A stretch of 64,000 nucleotides of DNA, taken from Pelagisphaera sp964404745. Its GTDB lineage: Bacteria; Verrucomicrobiota; Verrucomicrobiia; Opitutales; Opitutaceae. The translations under genes and the position numbers were made by a program. The notes below the pieces were generated by a model. That model was given only the letters and a program-made list of their open reading frames with translations, searched no databases and had not been told where the DNA came from. Location of the stretch: the NCBI GenBank assembly GCA_964404745.1, contig CAYOLG010000009.1:71365-135364 (forward strand), written 5' to 3'. Shown piece after piece: positions 54,204-63,055 of the stretch (positions are counted from its first letter, which is position 1; each line of letters opens with the position of its first letter).

Positions 54204-55685
54204 CTACTCGCTTATCATCGCTTTCGGTAGGGGAGCGGGCTTTCCGTCGAGATAGAAATCGTAGTAGGCGTCGCCGCGATAGCCGACTGGATGATCGAAG
54301 CCCGGTTCGTAAAGCTCCTCGGACCAGGCTATGAGCTGGCGTTTCAGTCGTTGAGCAATAGCTGGTTGATGGTCTAGCAGGTTCTCGTATTCGTGATTTG
54401 GAGAAGCGATATCAAATAGGTACTCGCGGTTTCCAGCTTTCAGATACTTCCAGTCTCCAGACCGAATGGCGTATTGTCCGGCCCAACGCCAGTAAAGAGC
54501 ATTGTGGATTTGACCAGTCTTGACGCCGGTCACATACGGTAATAGGTCGACTCCGTCGATTCGATCGTCCAAGGGCAATCCGGCCGCGACTAAGGATGTC
54601 GCTACCGCATCCATGGAAATAACGGCCCGCTCCTCTATGCGGCCCGCAGGAATGCGGCCGTGCCAATAGGCGATAAATGGAACGCGGATGCCGCCTTCAG
54701 TCAGCATGCCTTTTTCGCCCGTCCACGGATCGTTGAGAGAGCCGTTCCAGCCAGCTCCGTTGCCGGGTTGATCCCATTTATGGATTTTTAGGGGAGCCCC
54801 GTTGTCGCCGATGTAGAAGATGAGGGTGTTTTTTTCGGCCTTCTCCTCCTTGAGCGTTTCGAGGATCAAGCCAACGCCGTCATCGATAGCTGACAGCATT
54901 GCCAGGGCCTTGCGTCGCCGCAGTGGCATATCCGAGCTGTGGCGCTCCAGGTATTCTGGCGGCGCTTCTAGCGGCACGTGCGGCGCGTAGAAGGCGGTGT
55001 AAAGAAAGAAGGGGCGTCGCTTGGCTGCGTTTCGGCGAATGAAATCGGCCGACCATTCGGCTTGGACTTCTATCCGATATCGTTCGTCCTCATACTCGAC
55101 GATGCCCCCGAGATGTTTTCCGTCGGGGGAGTGGGTAGCGATGTATCGATTGATGGTTCCGGTAAAATGTTCGGTGAATCCGTGATGCTGGGCCATGCTG
55201 GGATCATCAAGACCCAGTTTATTGGAAATGCCTGCTTTGATCACTTGTGGGCTGGCGTCGGATCCGTCGGGAAGCTTGCCCGTACTGTCGACGCTGCCGT
55301 GCAGATGCCATTTGCCAGCTTGGCCAGTCACGTAGCCAGCATCCCTTAGGCGTTCGGCGATCGTGTATTCGCTCCATGGAAAACCATTGTGGCCGTTGTG
55401 CTCCAGTCCGAATCGGTTCTGGTAGCGTCCGCTCATGAGACCAGCTCGAGAAGGGCGACACTGGGGAGCGGTCACGTATCCAGAAGTGAATAGCGTGCCC
55501 ATGCGTGCGAGGCGATCGGTGTGCGGCGTTTTAATATCGTCTCGAACTCCGATGGCTCCGAGATCAGCCCAACCGTGGTCATCCGTGAGAATGATAATGA
55601 TGTTCGGTCCTGTGGATACAGCTTGGGCTAGGGAAAGCGAGATCGCTGAAAAAGCGAAAATGGTAATGGCAACGATTCGATTCAT
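54204..55685 (-). CDS. Sulfatase, secreted
   Basis: 493 residues from the ATG at 55685; an in-frame start at 55715 adds ten residues ahead of the signal peptide. The signal peptide ends near SLAQA (about residue 22). LTDDHGWAD is at 33-41 and the activation motif C76-R-P-S-R is complete, with GKWHLHGS. The second metal motif is IGDNGAPLKIHKWDQ. It is probably part of a sulfatase pair with the gene at 52438. The substrate is unknown. Confidence 0.92.
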   Translation of the reverse strand: MNRIVAITIFAFSAISLSLAQAVSTGPNIIIILTDDHGWADLGAIGVRDDIKTPHTDRLARMGTLFTSGYVTAPQCRPSRAGLMSGRYQNRFGLEHNGHNGFPWSEYTIAERLRDAGYVTGQAGKWHLHGSVDSTGKLPDGSDASPQVIKAGISNKLGLDDPSMAQHHGFTEHFTGTINRYIATHSPDGKHLGGIVEYEDERYRIEVQAEWSADFIRRNAAKRRPFFLYTAFYAPHVPLEAPPEYLERHSSDMPLRRRKALAMLSAIDDGVGLILETLKEEKAEKNTLIFYIGDNGAPLKIHKWDQPGNGAGWNGSLNDPWTGEKGMLTEGGIRVPFIAYWHGRIPAGRIEERAVISMDAVATSLVAAGLPLDDRIDGVDLLPYVTGVKTGQIHNALYWRWAGQYAIRSGDWKYLKAGNREYLFDIASPNHEYENLLDHQPAIAQRLKRQLIAWSEELYEPGFDHPVGYRGDAYYDFYLDGKPAPLPKAMISE

Positions 55686-55744
55686 AAAAAATTGGGGTAT
55701 AACCACGGATTTCACAGATCGCGCGGATGAAAATGGGTATTAGG

Positions 55745-55808
55745 GTAGGGAGGACTGTCTCAGTTCTCCGGGATATTGGTTGACGGAGGAGGACTGAGCC
55801 AGTCCTAC
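55745..55808. repeat. REP-like inverted pair, family B
   Basis: GTAGGGAGGACTGTCTCAGT starts at 55745, and GGAGGACTGAGCCAGTCCTA ends with CTAC at 55805-55808. It lies between the sulfatase start and the LamG lipoprotein gene. Confidence 0.75.
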
Positions 55809-55844
55809 CTATCATCGATTTCAAGATCCGTGTTCGACCAATGC

Positions 55845-56717
55845 TTATTGCAGCAGACTATTCACACCTCCTTCTAGACTGTGCAAAGCGGCGACTTCTC
55901 GGGCTGACAATTCTTTGTTGAAACAGGACAGCTCATCCAGAGCTCCGACGTAATTGACGCCAAGTCGGATCTGAGCTGTCTCCAGATCCCAGGTATAGAT
56001 TTGTTCCCAACCGGTTAGAGTATCATAGAGCTCTCCATCCATGTATAACGTGGCCACGCCGTCTTTTCCTGAATTGTTGAATCCGCGGAAGGTTATGACA
56101 ATATGAGTCCAAAGATCTCGGGAGAAGGGCGATTCGATAACGGGGATCAGCGGCCGTTGTCCGTCGGGCACTTCCGGATTGGGGATGTTGTTGGGATTCC
56201 AATACTTGCGGTCGGGAAAAGCTCCCATGCGAAATTGACGATGTTCGTCGCGGTGAAAGTCGACCCATAGGCAGCCGTCGAGAGCGGAGCGAGGAGTGAG
56301 TTGTATGGGGTCGGTCCATCCGGGGCGAAGGTCCTCTTTGGGCGTGACTTTCAGCCAGAAAGAAACGGAGCCGCTCCAATCGGATTTTTGGTATTCAAAA
56401 TTTTGTGGAAGCTTGTAGAAGGCTCGCGTTCCGCTAACCCCCTCGGGCGTATTGAAGTGGAGGCTCTTGCCGAATTGGCCATCGGCTTTGACGGTTGCTT
56501 CGGGTGGCGGTCCGGTTTCGACGGTTTCCGGGTTGGGGGAAGCTAGATGGTACAGGGAGGGATCGCCATTGGCGAAATCGGCATCGACCCCGTTATCGAA
56601 TGAAGCGTGGAAGGTGAGGGCCTCTTTGAGCGAGCTCGATGCGGGATCGTTACTCGAGCAGGCGAACAGAAATGGGAGACAGGCGAGAAGGGAGTAAAGA
56701 CGGGAATTGGCGATCAT
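55845..56717 (-). CDS. LamG/concanavalin-like lipoprotein
   Basis: 290 residues from the ATG at 56717; an in-frame start at 56777 adds a non-signal leader. The lipobox is LFAC (C20). A single jelly-roll LamG-type domain follows (LTFHASFDNGVDADF, SVSFWLKV, ATLYMDGELYD, IRLGVNYVGALDELSCFNKEL). It is likely an outer-membrane or surface-anchored carbohydrate-binding protein. It sits downstream of the NCS1 gene and upstream of the sulfatase on the same strand, so it could help hold sulfated glycans. Confidence 0.82.
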   Translation of the reverse strand: MIANSRLYSLLACLPFLFACSSNDPASSSLKEALTFHASFDNGVDADFANGDPSLYHLASPNPETVETGPPPEATVKADGQFGKSLHFNTPEGVSGTRAFYKLPQNFEYQKSDWSGSVSFWLKVTPKEDLRPGWTDPIQLTPRSALDGCLWVDFHRDEHRQFRMGAFPDRKYWNPNNIPNPEVPDGQRPLIPVIESPFSRDLWTHIVITFRGFNNSGKDGVATLYMDGELYDTLTGWEQIYTWDLETAQIRLGVNYVGALDELSCFNKELSAREVAALHSLEGGVNSLLQ

Positions 56718-56844
56718 GATCCGATGGCAAGAAGGGGGAAGCAGCCTAGAGAATTGGATGGATAGGGCAAGGCGCATTGGTTTGAGGGTTAGGTTTTTAT
56801 TGGTGAACCACGGATAACAAGGATTTCATCGATATCCAAAGTGG

Positions 56845-56921
56845 GTAGGGAGGACCGTCTCGGTCCTCCGTTGAGCAGCGTTTGGTCAAAATATCTGGAG
56901 GACCGAGACGGTCCTCCCTAC
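56845..56921. repeat. REP-like inverted pair, family B
   Basis: GTAGGGAGGACCGTCTCGGT starts at 56845; an exact inverted arm GGAGGACCGAGACGGTCCTC ends CTAC at 56918-56921. This is the cleanest copy of family B, with arms matching over about 25 bases. The region 56718-57066 otherwise shows no gene. Confidence 0.85.
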
Positions 56922-56966
56922 CTTTTGGAAAGCGCCTAGAATCGCCAATCGCTAAATATTATCCTG

Positions 56967-57066
56967 NNNNNNNNNNNNNNNNNNNNNNNNNNNNNNNNNN
57001 NNNNNNNNNNNNNNNNNNNNNNNNNNNNNNNNNNNNNNNNNNNNNNNNNNNNNNNNNNNNNNNNNN
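56967..57066. other. Assembly gap (100 N)
   Basis: Exactly 100 undetermined bases. It removes the C-terminus and stop codon of the NCS1 transporter, and the few codons on its left side cannot be placed in frame. The REP element just to its left is a plausible cause of the assembly break. Confidence 0.98.
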
Positions 57067-58283
57067 GTTTGATGGAGCGTATCCGCGTTTCCCTTGCAGC
57101 GTACGTGCCAGTCGAAATAGATGATGGCTCCGATGGGAGCGAGGATGGTTCCGTAAATGCCAACGAACCCGAGCAGTTTCCAAGCGAAGGCGGGGAAAAT
57201 GCTGGCTAGAGTGGCGACGAGACCAGCCACTAGGGTGACTCTGGAGCGGGATGCTTGAGGAATGATTGCCTGGAATGCCAGACCAGCCCGATAGATGGTG
57301 GGATTGGCAGTGGTCCATCCGGCGACCACGACGCACACGATACCCGCCAGTCCAGCAGCGTTGCTGGCCATAGGTCCCGGAACGGGGTTGGCGTCTTGCT
57401 GTAGCTTGATTTGAGCGGCCAGCATAAAAGCGGCGGCTATCCAAGCCATGTAGTGGCCAATATACATGCCTGCGGCAGAGGCCCAACCATAGCTAGCCTT
57501 TTTGGCGAAGCGAAATACCGATAGGTCGGACATGCCGATATGCATGGCGGCATTGCAAAACCAGGCGAAAAGAAAGACGCTCCAGAATCCCATGACGCCA
57601 CCATTTTGTCTATCCCGAGCAAAAGCGATGGATTCGGTCCAGAGTGCATTGAGCTCATCCCAGCCGGACGCTCCGAGTTGTTTGAAGGAAATGATGCCGC
57701 AAGCGAGAAAAACGAGCACCATCCAAGGAGCGGCGATATTGGCGAATTTGGCGACGGTGTCGTAGCCGAGGGAGGCGACCACGGCGATGACGGCTCCCAC
57801 GGCGAGGGCGATGACGACGAAGGATAGGCTGTTGGGATACAGGTCTTCGAGACCCGGCATGGTCATGTTGAACGGAATGCCGACTGCGGTCGCCGATACC
57901 GTGATCATGGCTCCAGCGAGAAAGCAGAAAAGTATGCCATTGGCTAGATTGTAGACTTTAACGAGCTTGTCTCCGGCGATCTTCTCGAGATGGTAGTATA
58001 AGGTCAGTCGAGCGCCAGTAGCGATTGGGGCGCAGATGTAGCGCCAACTGAGAACGGCCATCAGGTTGCCTAAAAGCAGTCCGAAAAAGATGTTCTGCAA
58101 GCTGACTCCGTTGAGCAGGAATAGGGGGCCGATCATGAACTCCGTTCCAGCGGCATGTTCGCCGGCATACATGCCCCAGAACTTGTTGGCTCCTTTTAGG
58201 GAGTTTTTGGATACCGGTTCGCGTTCGAATTCGTGAGTAGGCCCGTTTTCGTTGGGAGTGGGAGGGGAGGAGTCAGGGGACAT
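57067..58283 (-). CDS. NCS1-family cytosine permease-like transporter (C-terminus lost in gap)
   Basis: About 405 residues are visible before the gap. After a polar N-terminal tail (about 1-30) come around ten hydrophobic helices with the NCS1 pattern: NKFWGMYAGEHAAGTEFMIG in helix 1, LGYDTVAKFANIAAPW, and WTTANPTIYRAGLAFQ. The family takes up nucleobases, hydantoins or related compounds with cations. The specificity is not clear. It starts the minus-strand set that continues with the LamG lipoprotein and sulfatases. Confidence 0.85.
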
Positions 58284-58367
58284 TAGAGAGCGATTAAAGG
58301 GGCCGAGAGGGGACAGTCAAATACTACGTCGAGTAGGAGTGGAGGTGAAGAATTTTCGGGTTTAACA

Positions 58368-58616
58368 GGAATCCCGCCGTTGGCGGGAGCAGGATGCCCC
58401 CGCATTCGCGGGTCCAACAGGAATTGGAAACGGGTTTTGTTAACCGCGAATTTCACGGATGGCGCAAAAGGTAGGGAGGACCGTCTCGGTCCTCTTTCTT
58501 AAATTTGTTGGAGGACTGAGCCAGTCTTCCCTACCTTAGCATTCAGCCTATTTGCACACAGGCAGGATGCCTGTGCTACCTTTAGAGGAATCCTGCTCCC
58601 GCGCCAGCGGGATTCT
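58368..58616. repeat. Nested REP-like array: family J flanking families B and F
   Basis: The outer arms are GGAATCCCGCCGTTGGCGGG (58368 on) and an inverted partner at 58587-58616. Between them lie a family B pair (58471-58534, GTAG...CTAC) and an inverted family F unit (58557-58579, ending CTAC). No gene is seen in 58284-58724. Confidence 0.65.
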
Positions 58617-58724
58617 ACTGGCGTCGCGACTGCGATGGCATCCCTGTTAATCCCTGTCGAGTCGCTTCCCGCCATTGACATTGCTTCCCGATAGACCGAT
58701 GTCTCGCGAAGGTCATCATCGCTT

Positions 58725-59621
58725 TTGAAACTCTATCTGCTATTTCCGCTGTTCAGCAGTATCACCTTCGTATTGGCGATGCTGTTTTTCAAGCGGGCCA
58801 CCATCTACAACGTCGGCGTTTGGCGAACGACCTTCGTGTCCAATTTCATTTCCGGGATGTGCTTCCTGGTCCTGCTGCCTTTTGGTGAAGGGGCGATCGA
58901 TCCGCTAAGACTCTGGCAACCTCTAGTGACGGGCGCTCTGTTCGTTGGCGGCCAAGCCTTGACGATGCTCGCTCTAGAAAAGGGGGATGTCTCCGTGGCC
59001 ACGCCGACTTTGGGCGTGAAAACCATCATCGTGGCCTGGCTCAGCGTATTATTGCTGGCGGTGGAGATTCCTTGGCAATTGTGGATGTCGGCTGCCATGA
59101 CCTTTTTAGCTGTGGGGCTCTTGAGTGTTCGGCCGTCGTCAAAAGGCGGTTCGAGCGGCCAATCTAAGGAGGTTTTAAGAACGATCGCCATCGCCTTCCT
59201 GTCAGCCGTTTCCTACTCGATTTTCGACGTTCTCGTCCAGAAATGGGGAGCGACTTGGAGTGTAGGCTACTTCCTTCCGCTCACCTTCGCGTTCTGCGCC
59301 TTACTGTCTTTCGGATTCATCCCCTTGTTCAGTCGCGGGCTGAGGACTATTCCACGCACGGCATGGCGATGGCTTCTGGGAGGGTCCGCTTTCATGACAG
59401 CTCAAGCTCTTTCCTTGGTCACGGCTCTGGCGGTCTTCGGAGATGCGACTTCCATGAATGTTGTCTATAGTTCGCGCGGATTGTGGAGCGTCGTCGCGGT
59501 TTGGCTGATTGGGCACTGGTTTGCCAATACCGAGAGTAAAATGGGCCTGCGGGTCATGCTTTTCCGACTGGCAGGGGCTTTGCTCATGACCTTCGCGATC
59601 ATCGTGACGTTTGTCACCTGA
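58725..59621 (+). CDS. EamA/DMT-family transporter
   Basis: A 298-residue protein with ten hydrophobic segments arranged as two similar five-helix halves (about 1-135 and 150-298), as in drug/metabolite exporters. The start is a TTG at 58725; no in-frame ATG lies upstream. A GGQALTMLALEKGDVSVATPT segment matches the EamA signature. The transported metabolite is unknown. It is convergent with the SSS symporter gene. Confidence 0.83.
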   Translation: MKLYLLFPLFSSITFVLAMLFFKRATIYNVGVWRTTFVSNFISGMCFLVLLPFGEGAIDPLRLWQPLVTGALFVGGQALTMLALEKGDVSVATPTLGVKTIIVAWLSVLLLAVEIPWQLWMSAAMTFLAVGLLSVRPSSKGGSSGQSKEVLRTIAIAFLSAVSYSIFDVLVQKWGATWSVGYFLPLTFAFCALLSFGFIPLFSRGLRTIPRTAWRWLLGGSAFMTAQALSLVTALAVFGDATSMNVVYSSRGLWSVVAVWLIGHWFANTESKMGLRVMLFRLAGALLMTFAIIVTFVT

Positions 59622-59741
59622 ACGGCCTCTGATTCGTCCATCAACTTTAACTACACCTAAACCATTCGCCAAATTGAATGGCCAAACGATGGAGCCCAAT
59701 CGAAATCGGCTTGCAGTGGGCGAGCGCGGTGAGTGGGTCGA

Positions 59742-61376
59742 CTACCAGAACAGCCAATAAATCCCGACATAGATGGCTCCTACGATGCCGATCCATGTAT
59801 AGAATTGCTTGTTTTCGGCTGCGGTGGGTTCTTTCCCGGGCAGCCGTGTTTTTCGCGATTCTTGAAACAGGGCTTGCCCGCTTTCCTTGGTTAGCAGGGA
59901 AATAGCGAACAGCAGGCAAATGCTGAATACGGTTAGGAAGGCAGCTGCGTGAAGGAAATGCATCTTCAAAAAGTCGAGTCCCATCTTGTCGACCCAGTAG
60001 CCGACCTCCGCGTTGTCCGCCGACAGCCACATAATCACTCCCATGAGAGAGCCGAAGACCAAGGTCCAGAAGCCGGCCTTTCGGTTGGGGATGGGCGAGA
60101 CCATGCCACATAAAAAGCAGGCCAGCACGCCGCCGACTGAGTAGGAGGTGAACTTGGCGAAATAGTCGAAGAGGAATTTGAAACTGGGTATGACGAAAAT
60201 AGCCCATAAAATACTCGATACGATAATCACCACGCCGGTGATACGCCCCGCGAGAACCAGCTCGCGTTCAGTGGCTTCAGGTCGGGCCTTTTGATACCAG
60301 TCCAAAGTGATCAGGCTGGAAGCCGAACAAATGCTGGAATCGACTGAACTCATTAGAGCGGCGACGAGACCGGCCAAGGTTAGTCCGATAAGGCCAGTGG
60401 GCAGCAGAGAGCGAACCATGATCGAGTATAGCTGGTCAGGCGAATCGGGCGGCGAAGCGAAGTAGCCGTCCTGGATTAGCATCAGGCCGATGACGCCGGG
60501 AATGACGATAATGAAAAGGGTAAGCGTCTTTAAGAGGGCGGCAAACAAGCCTCCCATGCGGCCCTGATGTATGCTTTCGGCGGCTAACGCCCTTTGCACA
60601 ACGGAATGATTCATGGAACAGTAATACAAGGCGTGTACGGTCAAACCGAATACGACTCCCGTCCAGGGTACATGGGTATCGTCAGACCCTCGCACCATGG
60701 ACATCAGATCAACGCCCTCTCTTGCTTCGTAGGATTGGACCTTGAGCATCAATGCATCGATTCCGCCCACCGCTTGCAACCCGAACAGCAGTACGAGCAA
60801 GCCTCCAAATACTAGAATGAACATTTGGATATAGTCGGTAACGACGACCGCTTTTAAGCCGCCCACGACGGCATAGATCCCCGTCGCTATCGCCAGTATC
60901 AGCACTCCAGGTACGATTGTTTCCCAGCCGAACAAGTCCTTCATAACCTGGCCGCCAGCGTAAAACGATACGGGAACGATATTCAGGCAAAGATAAAGAA
61001 TCTGGAATATCGACATGAAACGCCAGGATCCTACCCCATAACGAATCCCCAAAAATTGTGGCGTGGTTACGATGCCAAGCCGTATGTAGATAGGCAGGAA
61101 AAGTAATCCCATGAGGGCGAATCCAAGAACTCCTGCCATCTGGTAATTGGCGACCGCGATGCCGATGACGACCGCTAGGCCGGCTTGTCCCACGAACTGC
61201 TCGGCAGAAATATTGGTGGCGAAAAGCGAAGCCCCGATCATCGGCCAGCGCATTTTGCGACCGGCGAGGAAATAGTCCTGCGAATTCTTGATGCCGCCAC
61301 TAATGCGAATCGCTATCCAGAAAATAACCGCGAAATAGGCAATTACGATTAGGAGATCGAGGGAGGAAATATTCAT
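59742..61376 (-). CDS. Sodium/solute symporter (SSS/SGLT family)
   Basis: A 544-residue protein with about fourteen membrane helices. It has the SGLT-type start (FLAGRKMRWPMIGASLFATNIS), a GLKAVVVTDYIQMFIL segment and a DSSICSASSLITLDWYQ stretch typical of sugar-transporting SSS members. The C-terminal helix is complete. It probably imports a sugar or sugar acid with Na+. It lies downstream of the DUF1501/DUF1553 pair on the same strand, after a 208-bp gap. Confidence 0.9.
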   Translation of the reverse strand: MNISSLDLLIVIAYFAVIFWIAIRISGGIKNSQDYFLAGRKMRWPMIGASLFATNISAEQFVGQAGLAVVIGIAVANYQMAGVLGFALMGLLFLPIYIRLGIVTTPQFLGIRYGVGSWRFMSIFQILYLCLNIVPVSFYAGGQVMKDLFGWETIVPGVLILAIATGIYAVVGGLKAVVVTDYIQMFILVFGGLLVLLFGLQAVGGIDALMLKVQSYEAREGVDLMSMVRGSDDTHVPWTGVVFGLTVHALYYCSMNHSVVQRALAAESIHQGRMGGLFAALLKTLTLFIIVIPGVIGLMLIQDGYFASPPDSPDQLYSIMVRSLLPTGLIGLTLAGLVAALMSSVDSSICSASSLITLDWYQKARPEATERELVLAGRITGVVIIVSSILWAIFVIPSFKFLFDYFAKFTSYSVGGVLACFLCGMVSPIPNRKAGFWTLVFGSLMGVIMWLSADNAEVGYWVDKMGLDFLKMHFLHAAAFLTVFSICLLFAISLLTKESGQALFQESRKTRLPGKEPTAAENKQFYTWIGIVGAIYVGIYWLFW

Positions 61377-61584
61377 CGAGCAGTGTTAACTAGGAGGACG
61401 GGGGTGATGTGGGAGCGAGGGGTTATCTGTATTCGCGATAAGATAGCAGCAATCCAATATTCAATCCAATAGACATATGCATTCACCGTTGTCGGAAAGC
61501 GTACGTATTTATTCGATCGACGTGAATTCCTCAAAGGTGGCTCGGGCGATCATTAAATCGGTCTGTCACCATTTGGGTACTAAA

Positions 61585-63033
61585 TTAAGCGAAAATCTCC
61601 GCAACCGGTTTTCCTTGTCCGTCTTCGGTTACGTAGAAGGGCCGTCCTTCGATTGTGAATTCCGTTTTCGGACTGATTCCCATGGCAGTCATAATTGTGG
61701 CGTGCAGGTCGGTGATGGTAACAGGGTTCTCGACGGCGACAAGCGGGCGCTCATCGGCAGTCTTTCCATAGAGAAAGCCTTGTTTCACGCCGCCGCCAAA
61801 CAGGGCCACGCTGGTACCGCCGGTAAAGTGGCGATGCAAGCCGTAGTGCTTCAATTCGCTGATTTCATCTACCTTGAAAGTCGCTTGATCGTTGGCGTCC
61901 GAGCCGGGCTTTCCTTCCATGATGGCGTCGCGACTGAACTCGGAAGCGACAATGACCAGCGTGCGATCGAGGAGGCCGCGCTCTTCCAAATCGAGTACCA
62001 GCTGGGCGATGGGCCGGTCAACCTCAGAGTGTAGACGGGCCACCGTTTCGTGGCCGTCGGCATGGGTATCCCATTGGAAGAAGGGGACGTACTCTGTGGT
62101 CACTTCCACAAAGCGAGCCCCATTTTCGACGAGTCGCCGGGCCAACAAGCAGCCGCGTCCAAAGCGGCCGGTGTCGTATCGTTCGCGGATTTTTTTCGGC
62201 TCCTGGTCGATATCGAAAGCCTCGCGCTCTTTGGAATGGAGCAATCGATAGGCACTCTCCATCGAGCGCATCAGGGATTCCTGATGAAAGTCGCTAGCGT
62301 ATTCACGATGTGGATTACGGTCAACGATTTGGCGAAAGAGTTTGTTGCGATTGGAGAATCGCTTGCCGGTCATTCCCTCTGGTGGACGAACCGATTGGGC
62401 TGCTTGCTCCGGGAACGGGAGGTTCATCGGTCCGTATTCGTTCCCGAAGAAACCGGCGGTGGTGAAGGCTTTGAGCTCCTCCTTTTCACCGACCCCTTCC
62501 AGGCGTTGGCCGATATTGATAAAAGGCGGCATGACCTGATCCCGAGGCCCGAGAACGCGAGCCATCCAGGCTCCTATGTGAGGACAGGCGACTGTCTGAG
62601 GGGGCACGTAGCCAGTATGCCAATGGTATTGGTGTCTCGAATGCAAGATACTGCCAAGGTCGGGCTGGACGGCCGAGCGAATCAACGTTCCGCGGTCCAT
62701 GACGCTGGCGATGCTCTCCAAACCCCTGCAGATTTTGATATTATCTACCGCTGTATCGATAGCTGGAAAGGTGCTAAGAACGGAGTCGACCGCCATGCCT
62801 TTCTCGAAGGGGGCGTAACGCTTCGGATCGAAGGTTTCTGGGGCGGCCATGCCTCCGGCCATCCATAGAAGTATGCAAGCATCGGCCGTGGCGGAGGGGT
62901 TCTGAATTCCCTTGCCGTGGACGAGTTGCGGGGCCCCGGACATCCAGGCTGCGCTCGAGGCGAGAGCAAGTTTCTTCAAGAAGTCGCGCCGGACAATGGA
63001 CTCGGGCGCTGTGGGATCAGGGTCGAATTTCAT
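61585..63033 (-). CDS. DUF1501 Tat-exported protein
   Basis: A 482-residue DUF1501 protein with a twin-arginine signal (RRDFLKK at 15-21, then ALASSAAWMSG). Motifs include LLWMAGGMAAPETFDPK, HSRHQYHWHTGY, FFQWDTHADGHE, VIVASEFSRD and TITDLHATIMTAMG, all matching the family layout. It lies 22 bp downstream of the DUF1553 gene, so it repeats the gene pair at 2565-6955 in the opposite orientation. The function is unknown. Confidence 0.92.
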   Translation of the reverse strand: MKFDPDPTAPESIVRRDFLKKLALASSAAWMSGAPQLVHGKGIQNPSATADACILLWMAGGMAAPETFDPKRYAPFEKGMAVDSVLSTFPAIDTAVDNIKICRGLESIASVMDRGTLIRSAVQPDLGSILHSRHQYHWHTGYVPPQTVACPHIGAWMARVLGPRDQVMPPFINIGQRLEGVGEKEELKAFTTAGFFGNEYGPMNLPFPEQAAQSVRPPEGMTGKRFSNRNKLFRQIVDRNPHREYASDFHQESLMRSMESAYRLLHSKEREAFDIDQEPKKIRERYDTGRFGRGCLLARRLVENGARFVEVTTEYVPFFQWDTHADGHETVARLHSEVDRPIAQLVLDLEERGLLDRTLVIVASEFSRDAIMEGKPGSDANDQATFKVDEISELKHYGLHRHFTGGTSVALFGGGVKQGFLYGKTADERPLVAVENPVTITDLHATIMTAMGISPKTEFTIEGRPFYVTEDGQGKPVAEIFA

Positions 63034-63055
63034 TTTGCGAGCGATCGGCTGGAGC

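Noticed and set aside
56952..56966. Short C-terminus (QDNI) for the NCS1 transporter left of the gap
   Set aside because: Frame across a gap of unknown size cannot be assumed, so the stop at 56952 is not supported.
47221..58620. Dispersed repeats as a CRISPR array
   Set aside because: Units are irregularly spaced, belong to different families and mostly form inverted pairs; no cas genes are present.
61477..62868. Long plus-strand open frames (61477-62034, 62050-62868)
   Set aside because: They lie entirely antisense to the clear DUF1501 gene, have no domain match, and follow from its codon bias.
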